Assembly (NCBI GenBank): GCA_947382865.1
Contig: CANDBF010000008.1
Coordinates: 1-44,705, forward strand
Direction: 5' to 3'
Length of the DNA: 44,705 bases
DNA from: an uncultured Clostridia bacterium
Lineage (GTDB): Bacteria > Bacillota > Clostridia > Christensenellales > CAG-917
In this document: positions 6,887-13,998 of the stretch, piece after piece
How positions within the stretch are numbered: position 1 is the stretch's first letter
Layout of the letters: each line of letters begins with the position of its first letter
Program-made: the position numbers and the translations under genes
The notes under the pieces: model-generated
Told to the model about the DNA's origin: nothing
Databases searched by the model: none
Seen by the model: only the letters and a program-made list of their open reading frames with translations

Positions 6887-7462
6887 ATGAAAAAACCTAA
6901 ATTCAAACTTTTGAAAGAATTCAAAACTTTTGTCAGCAAAGGCAGCGTGCTCGACCTTGCTGTAGGTATGATAATCGGTTCTGCGTTCACCGCGATAATC
7001 ACCGCGCTTGTGAACGGAATTTTGAAACCGCTTATCAACTGGATTCCGATTTCCGAAACAGGCGACCTCATAACCGAGCTTCGCCCCGCGGTCATCGACG
7101 TTAATACGGGCGCAGTATTGAGAGAGGCTCTCGTTCTCGACTGGGGCGCGGTTATCTCCGCGATTATAACCTTCCTGCTCACCGCTCTTGTGTTGTTTGC
7201 AATCATCAAAGCCATAAATACCGCCAGAGATATGGGCAAAAAAAGCGCCGAGGGTATAAAGAAACAATTCGATAAAAAAGACGAAACCGCCGAGGAGGAA
7301 GCAGCTCCCGAAATTGCAGTCGAAGAGATTCCCGCAGTCGAGCCCGCTCCCGCAAAAGCGGCGTCAGACGCGACCTTGGAGCTTCTAAAAGAAATCCGCG
7401 ACCTGCTTAAATCCAATAAAATAGAAGCGGCGACGGAAAAACTCGAAGCAGTGGAAGAATAA
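6887..7462 (+). CDS. mscL: Large-conductance mechanosensitive channel with a lengthened cytoplasmic linker
   Basis: The protein has 191 residues against roughly 130-150 for most MscL. The N-terminal helix and TM1 are typical: KEFKTFVSKGSVLDLAVGMI (10-29), followed by GSAFTAIITALV. TM2 is at about 88-112, and the C-terminal bundle helix ATLELLKEIRDLLK (162-175) is also canonical. Between TM2 and that helix lies an insert rich in Glu, Ala and Pro (about 130-160), and an acidic tail follows the helix. MscL opens under membrane tension and releases solutes in hypo-osmotic shock. The start is the ATG after AAGGAG (6875-6880); an earlier in-frame codon would put the promoter inside the gene. Confidence 0.93.
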   Translation: MKKPKFKLLKEFKTFVSKGSVLDLAVGMIIGSAFTAIITALVNGILKPLINWIPISETGDLITELRPAVIDVNTGAVLREALVLDWGAVISAIITFLLTALVLFAIIKAINTARDMGKKSAEGIKKQFDKKDETAEEEAAPEIAVEEIPAVEPAPAKAASDATLELLKEIRDLLKSNKIEAATEKLEAVEE

Positions 7463-7467
7463 AGCAA

Positions 7468-7490
7468 AAAGCGACCCGTCGGGTCGCTTT
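7468..7490 (+). terminator. mscL terminator
   Basis: Perfect 10-base stem AAAGCGACCC / GGGTCGCTTT with a 3-base loop, followed by AATTTTAT. It lies five bases after the mscL stop. Confidence 0.85.
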
Positions 7491-7542
7491 AATTTTATAT
7501 ACCCAAACGGATGCTAAATATGTTTACGCATTGATTTTGCTA

Positions 7543-7571
7543 TTGACTAATATCATCTTATGTGCTAAGTT
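7543..7571 (+). promoter_or_regulatory. Probable promoter of the cation exchanger gene
   Basis: TTGACT (7543-7548), a 17-base spacer and TAAGTT (7566-7571) preceded by TGC, an extended -10. Small GC-rich hairpins follow before the ATG, but no known riboswitch was recognised. Confidence 0.4.
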
Positions 7572-7629
7572 TAGTTCTGGTCGCGCATACGCGTGATAAA
7601 CGCGGCGCACGGCATAAGGAAGAGAGAAT

Positions 7630-8763
7630 ATGATAGCATCAACTTTATCTTCAACGTTTGCGGTAGGCAGCACTGCGGGCTGCGTGCTTTTGCTCGCTCT
7701 CGGAATAATTCTAGTCGTCAAGGGCGGAGACTGGTTTGTCGACGCGGCGAGCTGGATAGCCGAGGTGTCGGGCATCCCGACCTTCATCATCGGCGCGACA
7801 ATCGTAAGCCTTGCGACCACCCTGCCCGAGATACTGGTATCCTCTATCGCCGCCTCGCAGGGCAACGCGGGAATGGCGATAGGCAACGCCGTAGGCTCGG
7901 TCAACTGCAATATCGCTTTGATTATGGCGATTTCCCTACTCTTTATCCCCGCATCTTTCAAGCGTAAGGACTATGCCGCAAAGATGATTTTGCTTATCGT
8001 CGCCGTTGCGGTGCTCTGGGGCATGAGCGCGGCAGGCGGAAAAATGCTTTGGTGGGAAGCGCTTATCGTTCTGCTCGTTTTCGTTGCATTCATGATTGAA
8101 AACGTCATAAGCGCAAAGAAACAGACAAAGCTCGCTCCCGACGTAAAGCCCGACGTCCTCGACAAAACCGTCGAGCCTAAAATACTTGGAAACGGCGTTC
8201 TTACGTATTACGCCACCGCCCAAAACGCGAAAAAAATCACCGTCAAAAGAAGCGGAATGGTCATCGAGCGCAAGGACATAGCAAAAAACATAATTATGTT
8301 CATACTGGGTGCGGCGGCGATAGTATTGGGCGCTCAGCTTATGTGCGACAACGGCTCCGCTCTCGCTTCTAAGCTCCACGTGTCGGAAGAAATAATCGGC
8401 GTAACCATTCTTGCGGTTGGAACCTCTCTGCCCGAGCTTGTCACAACCATAACCGCGATAATAAAAAAGAAAGCCGACCTGTCTGTCGGAAATATAATCG
8501 GCGCAAACATAATCGACCTTACTTTGATACTCCCTATATGCGCGTTTATATCCTCCGCCAAATACGGAACTCCGTTGCCAGTTGAGTCTCAGGCGCTCAC
8601 TCTGGACTTCCCCTTCTGCCTTGCGATTGCGGGATTTGCTATGATACCCGCTCTTATTATGGGCAAATTCAAGCGTTGGCAGGGCGCGCTGATGCTTGCG
8701 GGATATATAACGTATATAATCCTGCTCGTGCTCAACACCACACATACTATCACGATATTCTGA
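7630..8763 (+). CDS. Na+/Ca2+ exchanger-type cation antiporter (CaCA family)
   Basis: The protein has 377 residues and about ten membrane segments in two inverted halves. The two alpha repeats that form the ion sites are clear: GATIVSLATTLPEILVSS (55-72) and GVTILAVGTSLPELVTTI (around residue 257-275). The middle loop, about 137-210, is hydrophilic and Lys-rich. This is the YrbG/CaxA-like branch of CaCA exchangers, which use the sodium or proton gradient to expel calcium or a similar ion. The real ion is not certain from sequence. A GGAAGAGAG site precedes the ATG, and the gene is a single-gene unit. Confidence 0.9.
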   Translation: MIASTLSSTFAVGSTAGCVLLLALGIILVVKGGDWFVDAASWIAEVSGIPTFIIGATIVSLATTLPEILVSSIAASQGNAGMAIGNAVGSVNCNIALIMAISLLFIPASFKRKDYAAKMILLIVAVAVLWGMSAAGGKMLWWEALIVLLVFVAFMIENVISAKKQTKLAPDVKPDVLDKTVEPKILGNGVLTYYATAQNAKKITVKRSGMVIERKDIAKNIIMFILGAAAIVLGAQLMCDNGSALASKLHVSEEIIGVTILAVGTSLPELVTTITAIIKKKADLSVGNIIGANIIDLTLILPICAFISSAKYGTPLPVESQALTLDFPFCLAIAGFAMIPALIMGKFKRWQGALMLAGYITYIILLVLNTTHTITIF

Positions 8764-8794
8764 TATTAATTGTACACAACAAAAAGCGATAACG

Positions 8795-8818
8795 AAAAAG
8801 CCCGAAAACGGGCTTTTT
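8795..8818 (+). terminator. Terminator of the exchanger gene
   Basis: Stem AAAAAGCCCG / CGGGCTTTTT with an AAAA loop, followed by more T residues (to 8821). It lies about 30 bases past the stop. Confidence 0.9.
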
Positions 8819-8959
8819 TTATTCTTCGGATTCGGAATCTGTCTGCAACCAATCGACACGGCTTTCATGATACTGTTGAAGTTTCAGGCATTTTATAACA
8901 CTCTATAAAAGTTATTATACAACGCTCAACTTAAACTAAAATCTATATTCAAATATGAA

Positions 8960-8983
8960 AAGCGTCGCCACACGGCGACGCTT
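8960..8983 (-). terminator. Terminator of the small membrane protein gene
   Basis: Perfect stem AAGCGTCGCC / GGCGACGCTT with a 4-base loop. On the minus strand it is followed by TTCATATTTG. It lies 22 bases beyond the stop at 9006. Confidence 0.7.
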
Positions 8984-9005
8984 AATCAATCTAAACTCTT
9001 TCCTA

Positions 9006-9227
9006 TCAGCAGGGAAGGATGCGGAAAATCTCTTTCTTGACAATCATAAATACGATGTCCAGAATCCAGATGATGTTCCAGCCAAGCAGCAAACGCAGAA
9101 TACCGGCTACAATCTTGCCCTCTTGAATTCTGGTGATAACGCCGCAAATCAAAGACGTGATTGGGATGATTGCGAGAATAAGACTTACTATCCAACTAAG
9201 TCCAAAGTAATCGTTCTTTTTTGCCAT
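9006..9227 (-). CDS. Small membrane protein of unknown function
   Basis: The protein has 73 residues: a short basic start MAKKNDYFG, then two hydrophobic segments at roughly residues 10-30 (WIVSLILAIIPITSLICGVI) and 43-62 (LRLLLGWNIIWILDIVFMIV), with a charged turn RIQEGK between them and a basic end. The start at 9227 is chosen because GGAGG stands 10 bases upstream; an in-frame ATG at 9317 has no such site. I do not recognise the family. A similar-sized Lys-rich membrane protein is encoded at 17248, but the two do not look homologous. A TATAAT-like box occurs at 9279-9284 without a clear -35 partner, and the rest of 9228-9402 shows nothing else. Confidence 0.75.
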   Translation of the reverse strand: MAKKNDYFGLSWIVSLILAIIPITSLICGVITRIQEGKIVAGILRLLLGWNIIWILDIVFMIVKKEIFRILPC

Positions 9228-9402
9228 AATAATAAACCTCCGTTTACGAGACAGACTCGCATTTATATTAGTATTACTATTATAGCTAATATATACATGT
9301 AAAAAATGAATACACAAATTTGTTTACACGCATATGCATTAAGCCGTTAAACGTGGATTAAAAGTTGAAAATATACAAAATTTTTGAAATTATAAACGTA
9401 AT

Positions 9403-10230
9403 TTAATTTCCCGATTCGGCGCTTAAAACGGCGAGCATATCGCGCACTCTCGTATTCAGCAGCGGATGCACCTTATTCGGGCAAAGCTCTAAGAGCGGTT
9501 TGAGAACAAAATCTCTGTTTGCCATATCGGGATGGGGAATGCACAAATCTTCGTCCTCAATGACGGTATCGTCAAAAAAGATTATGTCTATATCCAGCGT
9601 TCTGTCCCCCCAACGCTCCTTGCGCACTCTGCCGCCGTCCTGCTCAATCGCATGAATTTTTTCAAGCAGTTTTTGGGGTGAATACAGCGTATAGCACTCC
9701 ACCGCGCTGTTAAGGAAGCTACCCTTCGCCACGCCGCCATACGGTTCGGTCTCCATTCTTGCGCTTTCCCTGATGCTCGCGATAAGGCGGTCTGCTTTAA
9801 GCTCGCTTATCGCAAAGTCCAGATTCGCGCTCCTGTCCCCCTCACTCGACCCCAGCGCAAGATATACCTTGTGCCACGCCGCCGTAACGTTGACGGCAAC
9901 GTAGTCGAAAACTCCGCTCATAGGCGCGTCGGGCTTCTTCACCGTCAAATCTATTGCCCGTACTTTGGGGAATTCAAGCAATATGACCTCGGCAAGTCTC
10001 GCGGCGAGAGTTTCAATAAGGTCGAAGCAATTCCCCTCGCAAAATGACTGAATGCGCTTTTTGACCGCAGCATAGCTCACCGTTGCGGTCAGGTCGTCGC
10101 GCTCTGCGGCTTCGTTTATATCCACGCTCATTATCGCTGTAAAAAGGAATCTCTGCTTCTCCGTTTTTTCCTCGGGGTTCACACCGTGACACGCGCGCAC
10201 TTCAAAATCCTTTATGATAATCCTGTCCAT
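9403..10230 (-). CDS. folBK: Bifunctional dihydroneopterin aldolase / HPPK
   Basis: The protein has 275 residues and is a fusion of two steps of folate synthesis. Residues 1-118 are dihydroneopterin aldolase (FolB): the start RIIIKDFEVRACHGVNPEEK and the catalytic-lysine segment LTVKKPDAP (about 95-103). Residues 120-270 are 6-hydroxymethyl-dihydropterin pyrophosphokinase (FolK): VYLALGSSEGDR, a central SFLNSAVE, and the signature RWGDRTLDIDIIFFDD, ending with IPHPDMANRDFVLKPLLEL. It is the last gene of the folC-folE-folP-folBK operon, 61 bases after folP. A GGAGAAG site precedes the ATG. Confidence 0.95.
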   Translation of the reverse strand: MDRIIIKDFEVRACHGVNPEEKTEKQRFLFTAIMSVDINEAAERDDLTATVSYAAVKKRIQSFCEGNCFDLIETLAARLAEVILLEFPKVRAIDLTVKKPDAPMSGVFDYVAVNVTAAWHKVYLALGSSEGDRSANLDFAISELKADRLIASIRESARMETEPYGGVAKGSFLNSAVECYTLYSPQKLLEKIHAIEQDGGRVRKERWGDRTLDIDIIFFDDTVIEDEDLCIPHPDMANRDFVLKPLLELCPNKVHPLLNTRVRDMLAVLSAESGN

Positions 10231-10291
10231 ATACTTCTCCGATTCAATCTTAAATAGCCGACTCCGACTGTCAATAAGTTTGATTATGCTA

Positions 10292-11083
10292 TTACGAATA
10301 AGCGTCTATGACCGCTTTATTATCGCTTACGTCGTGCACGCGTACAAACAATACGCCCTCCCTGACCGCCAGCGCGGTGCTGTCCAGAGTTGCCGACAGT
10401 CTGCTATCCGCCTCGCCCCCGAACATAGATTTGCGCGAGGTTCCCAGCAAAAACGGATACTCGGGGAATTCGTCCATAAGTCTGCCGTAGCCTCTGAGAA
10501 GCTCCCAGTCCTCGCCGTTGTTTTTGTTGAAGCCTATTCCGCCGTCTAGGAGTATTCTGTCCGCGCGTACTCCCGCCGAAAGCAACTGCGATACGGCTCT
10601 TTCAAGCCCCAGCTGCTTATCCAAAAACAAATCCTCTATCTTAGAGCTGCGCCTGTCGTGCATAATACACGCGGATACCCCCGTATCAGCAATCAGCCGC
10701 GCCATCCCCTCCGCTCTTAAACAGCTGACGTCGTTTATCATATCCGCGCCCGCCTCGACACACGCGCCTGCGACCTCCGTATAAAACGTATCCACGGAAA
10801 TAACTGCCTCGGGATACGCCGCTCTCACCGCTTCGACTGCGGGCAGAACTCTGCCCATCTCTTCGAGCGCTCCGACGGGCTTTGCGCTCGGACGGGTTGA
10901 CTGACCCCCTATATCGATGATTGCCGCGCCCTGAGCAATCGCTTCTCCCGCTCTTTTCACTGCGTCGTCCTGCAATCTGCTCGCGCTGTAAAAGCTGTCG
11001 GGCGTGGCGTTGAGAATCGCCATAACGTGCGTTCCGCCCGTAAAGGTTTTATTTCCTGCCTTGAAATTGTATATTCGTTTCAT
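10292..11083 (-). CDS. folP: Dihydropteroate synthase
   Basis: The protein has 263 residues. It joins p-aminobenzoate to hydroxymethyl-dihydropterin pyrophosphate and is the sulfonamide target. Both family signatures are present: MAILNATPDSFYS (21-33, with Ala where Val is usual) and IDIGGQSTRPSA (56-67). Further motifs are VISVDTF, INDVS, a DGGIGFNK phosphate segment and GTSRKSM near 215-221. It lies 51 bases after folE, with only a weak ribosome site, AGGAT. The gene is in the THF-riboswitch operon. Confidence 0.95.
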   Translation of the reverse strand: MKRIYNFKAGNKTFTGGTHVMAILNATPDSFYSASRLQDDAVKRAGEAIAQGAAIIDIGGQSTRPSAKPVGALEEMGRVLPAVEAVRAAYPEAVISVDTFYTEVAGACVEAGADMINDVSCLRAEGMARLIADTGVSACIMHDRRSSKIEDLFLDKQLGLERAVSQLLSAGVRADRILLDGGIGFNKNNGEDWELLRGYGRLMDEFPEYPFLLGTSRKSMFGGEADSRLSATLDSTALAVREGVLFVRVHDVSDNKAVIDAYS

Positions 11084-11134
11084 ATCCTATTCACGTAAAT
11101 TCGCCAATGATTAGTTTTACTTTTACAAGGCTTC

Positions 11135-11680
11135 TCAATTGAGATTAAGGAGTTTTGCGCGCACCTCGGCGGGGACCTCTCCCCTCACCGCTGTCGTCAC
11201 CGTTCTGCTGCCGACCTTTTTCACGCCGCGCGCAGTCATACAGGTGTGCTCCGCCTCTACGACAACCATAACGCCTTTCGCGCCCAGCTCATTATAAACG
11301 CTGTCGGCAATCTGCGCCGTCATACGCTCCTGCAACTGCAAACGCCTCGCGTAAACTTCCACCGTTCTTGCGAGCTTGGACAGTCCGACCACCCTGCCGT
11401 CCGAAATATACGCAATATGCGCCTTGCCGAAAAATGGCATAAGATGGTGTTCGCAGGTGGACGAAAACGAAATATCGCGCTCGATTACGAGCGAGCTTCC
11501 TTCCGCTTCAAAAACGCGCGACAGAGGCTCGGCGGCGGTTTTTCCGTAGCCCTCGGCGATCTCTTCGTACATTCTCGCAACGCGCTCGGGCGTTTCGATA
11601 AGCCCCTCTCTGTCGGGGTTCTCGCCTATTGCGCAAAGTATTTCGCGCACCGCTTTTTCTATCCTTTGTTTATCGACCAT
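11135..11680 (-). CDS. folE: GTP cyclohydrolase I
   Basis: The protein has 181 residues. It turns GTP into dihydroneopterin triphosphate, the first step of the pterin branch. Type I motifs are complete: the zinc ligands in [10 protein letters not shown] (Cys76, His79) and HTCMTARG (Cys147), plus [16 protein letters not shown] and [13 protein letters not shown]. The start at MVDKQR (11680) is chosen for GGAGG five bases upstream; an ATG eight codons earlier overlaps folC and has no such site. The gap to folC is 13 bases. The dihydroneopterin triphosphate pyrophosphatase (FolQ) and PABA genes are not in the window. Confidence 0.96.
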   Translation of the reverse strand: MVDKQRIEKAVREILCAIGENPDREGLIETPERVARMYEEIAEGYGKTAAEPLSRVFEAEGSSLVIERDISFSSTCEHHLMPFFGKAHIAYISDGRVVGLSKLARTVEVYARRLQLQERMTAQIADSVYNELGAKGVMVVVEAEHTCMTARGVKKVGSRTVTTAVRGEVPAEVRAKLLNLN

Positions 11681-11693
11681 ACGAGCCTCCGTT

Positions 11694-13004
11694 TCATTTT
11701 TCAATCAAATCCGCAAACAGCGTAAGCGAGCCGCAAAGCACAACGACGTCGCAGTCTCCTGCGAGCGCCGACTGCACCGCGTCGCGCACGCCGACGCCCT
11801 CGTTGCACGCGACGTATTTGCAAATTTTCCGTTTTAATTCGCCCTTATCGAGCGCGCGCGGCGAAGACGGAGTAACTGCCGTCGCTCTGCATGCAAGCGG
11901 CGCAAGCAGCTTTATAACGCCGTCCGTGTCCTTGTCCGCAAGCATTCCGACAACCATATGAATTTTGCCGTCGGGGAAATAATCTTTAAGCGCTTTCACA
12001 AGCGCAGTCGCGCCGTGCGGATTGTGAGCGCCGTCAAAAATCAACACTTTATCTTGCGGAACAAGCAGATTAAACCTAGTTTGCGCATTTTTTACTATTT
12101 CAAAGCGCGCATGCCATACTGCGCTTTCAAGTCCGTCTTCAAGCGCGCCGTCGGGTATTTCCCAGTCTCTTTCTCTCAAAATCTCGACCGCGCATATCGC
12201 AATACAGACGTTTTGAAGCTGATGCTCGCCTAGCATTCCGATTCTATATATCCTGCCGCGATACTCGAAAACCTGTCCGTCCAAACTCCGTTCCATAAGC
12301 CGCGCGCCGTCGCATATTCGCACGTCGGCGGCGTATCTTATTTTCTTTCCGTCCGCGATAAGATACGGTCTCGAAATCTCTTGCATTATCTCCTCGCACT
12401 GTGCGCATGTGACGACGGTGCGTCCGACAGAATTCTCCGCTATCGCCGCCTTTTCCGCCGCAATCTCACCGAGCGTATCGCCAAGCAACGCGCAGTGGTC
12501 GAGACCTATCGGGGTTATCACGGCGAGCTCCTTTTGAGCAATCGCGTTGGTCGCGTCCCAGCGTCCGCCCAACCCCGTTTCCAGAACCGCGATATCGCAG
12601 CCCTGCTCCGCGAACGCGAGCATTGCAACAGCCGTCTCAATCTCGAACGCAGTGGGGTGAAACTCACGGCGTGCGTTTTCCCTTTCTATGACGGCTCGTA
12701 CCTTGCTCATATATCTCGCGACAAGCTCGTCGGACAGCGTTTCGCCGTTTACAGTCCAACGCTCGTTGTAGCGGAACACCGAGGGGGAATTGTACGTGCC
12801 CACCTTATAGCCCGCGCATTTCAATATCGACGTAAGATAGGCGCAGACGGAGCCTTTTCCGTTTGTGCCCGCGACGTGCACGAATTTGAGTCGCGCGTCG
12901 GGACTACCCAAAAACGCGAGAAGCTCGCGCATACGCTCTATTCCGTAATCGGAACCGCCGCGCTCGATATTGCGGATATAATCGATAGCTTCCGAATAAA
13001 TCAA
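11694..13004 (-). CDS. folC: Folylpolyglutamate / dihydrofolate synthase, TTG start
   Basis: The protein has 436 residues. It adds glutamate to dihydropteroate and folates using ATP. Motifs are the N-terminal [14 protein letters not shown], the P-loop [15 protein letters not shown] (43-57), [25 protein letters not shown] and, in the C-terminal Mur-ligase domain, [14 protein letters not shown]. The start is a TTG at 13004: GGAGGTG lies seven bases upstream, the protein N-terminus then matches the family, and the only upstream ATG (13172) would place the THF riboswitch inside the gene. It leads the folate operon. Confidence 0.93.
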   Translation of the reverse strand: MIYSEAIDYIRNIERGGSDYGIERMRELLAFLGSPDARLKFVHVAGTNGKGSVCAYLTSILKCAGYKVGTYNSPSVFRYNERWTVNGETLSDELVARYMSKVRAVIERENARREFHPTAFEIETAVAMLAFAEQGCDIAVLETGLGGRWDATNAIAQKELAVITPIGLDHCALLGDTLGEIAAEKAAIAENSVGRTVVTCAQCEEIMQEISRPYLIADGKKIRYAADVRICDGARLMERSLDGQVFEYRGRIYRIGMLGEHQLQNVCIAICAVEILRERDWEIPDGALEDGLESAVWHARFEIVKNAQTRFNLLVPQDKVLIFDGAHNPHGATALVKALKDYFPDGKIHMVVGMLADKDTDGVIKLLAPLACRATAVTPSSPRALDKGELKRKICKYVACNEGVGVRDAVQSALAGDCDVVVLCGSLTLFADLIEK

Positions 13005-13006
13005 AA

Positions 13007-13029
13007 AAGCACCTCCCGAGGAAGCACTT
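13007..13029 (-). promoter_or_regulatory. Hairpin masking the folC ribosome site
   Basis: On the minus strand AAGTGCTTCC pairs with GGAGGTGCTT over all ten positions, including G-U pairs, around a TCG loop. The second arm is the folC ribosome site, and six T residues and the TTG start follow, so it could also act as a terminator. A competing small hairpin, CACTT...AAGTG, just upstream would open it. This is the likely expression platform of the THF riboswitch. Confidence 0.65.
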
Positions 13030-13040
13030 CTCGCAAAAGT

Positions 13041-13136
13041 GAAGCGGGAGTGAACATTGCACCGCAAGCCTATGCTTTTCGTCCGCCGACACCCCCCGTT
13101 CAAACGGCACTTTACGCGCAATGCTCTACAACTTCC
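13041..13136 (-). promoter_or_regulatory. THF (tetrahydrofolate) riboswitch
   Basis: Read on the minus strand: GGAAG at the 5' end can pair with CTTC at the 3' end (P1); GTAGAGCATTGCGCGTAAAG carries the conserved 5' half; CATTGC pairs with GCAATG (P2); GTGCCG with CGGC form P3; then GGACGAA, a small stem AAGC...GCTT, and GCGGTGCAATGTTCACTCCC, matching the conserved 3' half (CGGUG...CAUCCGCUCC in the type sequence). The 96-base length and position in front of a folate operon fit. Assigned by eye from the remembered consensus. Confidence 0.82.
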
Positions 13137-13162
13137 TGAAAACAAGGGTCTATGTTGAATAT

Positions 13163-13191
13163 ATTGTATCACCCGCTTGAAGATTTATCAA
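13163..13191 (-). promoter_or_regulatory. Promoter of the folate operon
   Basis: On the minus strand, TTGATA (13186-13191), a 17-base spacer and TACAAT (13163-13168). The transcript would start some 20 bases before the THF riboswitch. Confidence 0.65.
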
Positions 13192-13228
13192 GCGATTGAC
13201 AATACCAAATATCCCCTTTATAAAACCG

Positions 13229-13243
13229 ACCGCTTAAAGCGGT
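13229..13243 (-). terminator. Possible weak terminator of the phosphodiesterase gene
   Basis: Short inverted repeat ACCGC...GCGGT, followed on the minus strand by CGGTTTTATAAA. It lies about 50 bases after the yfcE-type gene. The stem is short, so confidence is limited. Confidence 0.4.
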
Positions 13244-13293
13244 TATTTACTCGCACGGCATTGGCTAACTTATAATAACCGCCGCATAGCAAA

Positions 13294-13851
13294 TCAGATG
13301 TCGAATTCAATCAAAGTTTCACCGCCGTCGAGCGCGACGACCCTTACATTCCTATCGTCAACGGCCGCATAGGCTCTTTGCGCTCCCTCGGGACTTAGTC
13401 CGAGAGCGCCGACGCATACGTAGCGCACGCCGTCTATAACGCTATATCGCGGGTTGTGAAAATGTCCGTAAAAGACTATATCTCCCTCTTTTGCGTTTTC
13501 AACCGGCAAATCGGGGTTATGCCTGTGCCCGTGAGTGAAATAAAGAGTACGTCCCTGCCACTGCATGGAAAAGTCGTCAAGTATCGGAAATTCGCTTATC
13601 ATCTGGTCGACCTCGCTGTCGCAGTTGCCCTTGATTACGGAAAAAATATTCTTTCTTGCGTTGAGTTGCTCGGCAACCTTCATAGGAGCATATCCCTCGG
13701 GAAAGGGGTTGCGCGGACCGTGATTGTATATATCTCCGAGAAGCACGGCTTTCACCTCTTCTCTGTTATCCTTAGCTTTATCTATCGCGCTTAAAAACCT
13801 TACTAAGTTCGCTTCCGAGCCGTGCACGTCCGAGCCGATGAAAAGTTTCAT
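13294..13851 (-). CDS. yfcE: YfcE-type metallophosphodiesterase
   Basis: The protein has 185 residues. It is a small calcineurin-like phosphoesterase with the full metal-site set: GSDVHG (6-11), LLGDIYNHG, IKGNCDSEVD, FTHGHRHN and FYGHFHNP. The E. coli YfcE protein hydrolyses phosphodiesters such as bis-pNPP in vitro with a manganese requirement; its natural substrate is unknown. No signal peptide is present, so it is cytoplasmic. The start follows a GGAGGTG site. It stands alone, with its own promoter and a divergent GH2 gene upstream. Confidence 0.9.
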   Translation of the reverse strand: MKLFIGSDVHGSEANLVRFLSAIDKAKDNREEVKAVLLGDIYNHGPRNPFPEGYAPMKVAEQLNARKNIFSVIKGNCDSEVDQMISEFPILDDFSMQWQGRTLYFTHGHRHNPDLPVENAKEGDIVFYGHFHNPRYSVIDGVRYVCVGALGLSPEGAQRAYAAVDDRNVRVVALDGGETLIEFDI

Positions 13852-13875
13852 AAAACACCTCCGTTTCGCACGTTT

Positions 13876-13904
13876 ATTGTATCACGGCGCGAATATGCGG
13901 TCAA
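13876..13904 (-). promoter_or_regulatory. Promoter of the yfcE-type gene
   Basis: On the minus strand, TTGACC (13899-13904), a 17-base spacer and TACAAT (13876-13881), ending about 25 bases before the ATG. Confidence 0.65.
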
Positions 13905-13948
13905 TCGCAAAACGCACGTCCGCCTCTTCAAAAAAATTAAACTTACTC

Positions 13949-13977
13949 TTGTTAGCTAAGGTTGTTTATGATATAAT
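13949..13977 (+). promoter_or_regulatory. Promoter of the GH2 gene
   Basis: TTGTTA (13949-13954), a 17-base spacer and a perfect TATAAT (13972-13977), 21 bases before the ATG at 13999. No operator-like palindrome was seen in it. Confidence 0.65.
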
Positions 13978-13998
13978 TACTGCATATTGGAGGAAATT

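Noticed and set aside
13005..13172. folC extended to an ATG at 13172
   Set aside because: The extra 56 residues are Arg/Cys/Ser-rich and lie over the THF riboswitch and next to its promoter; the TTG at 13004 has a fine ribosome site.
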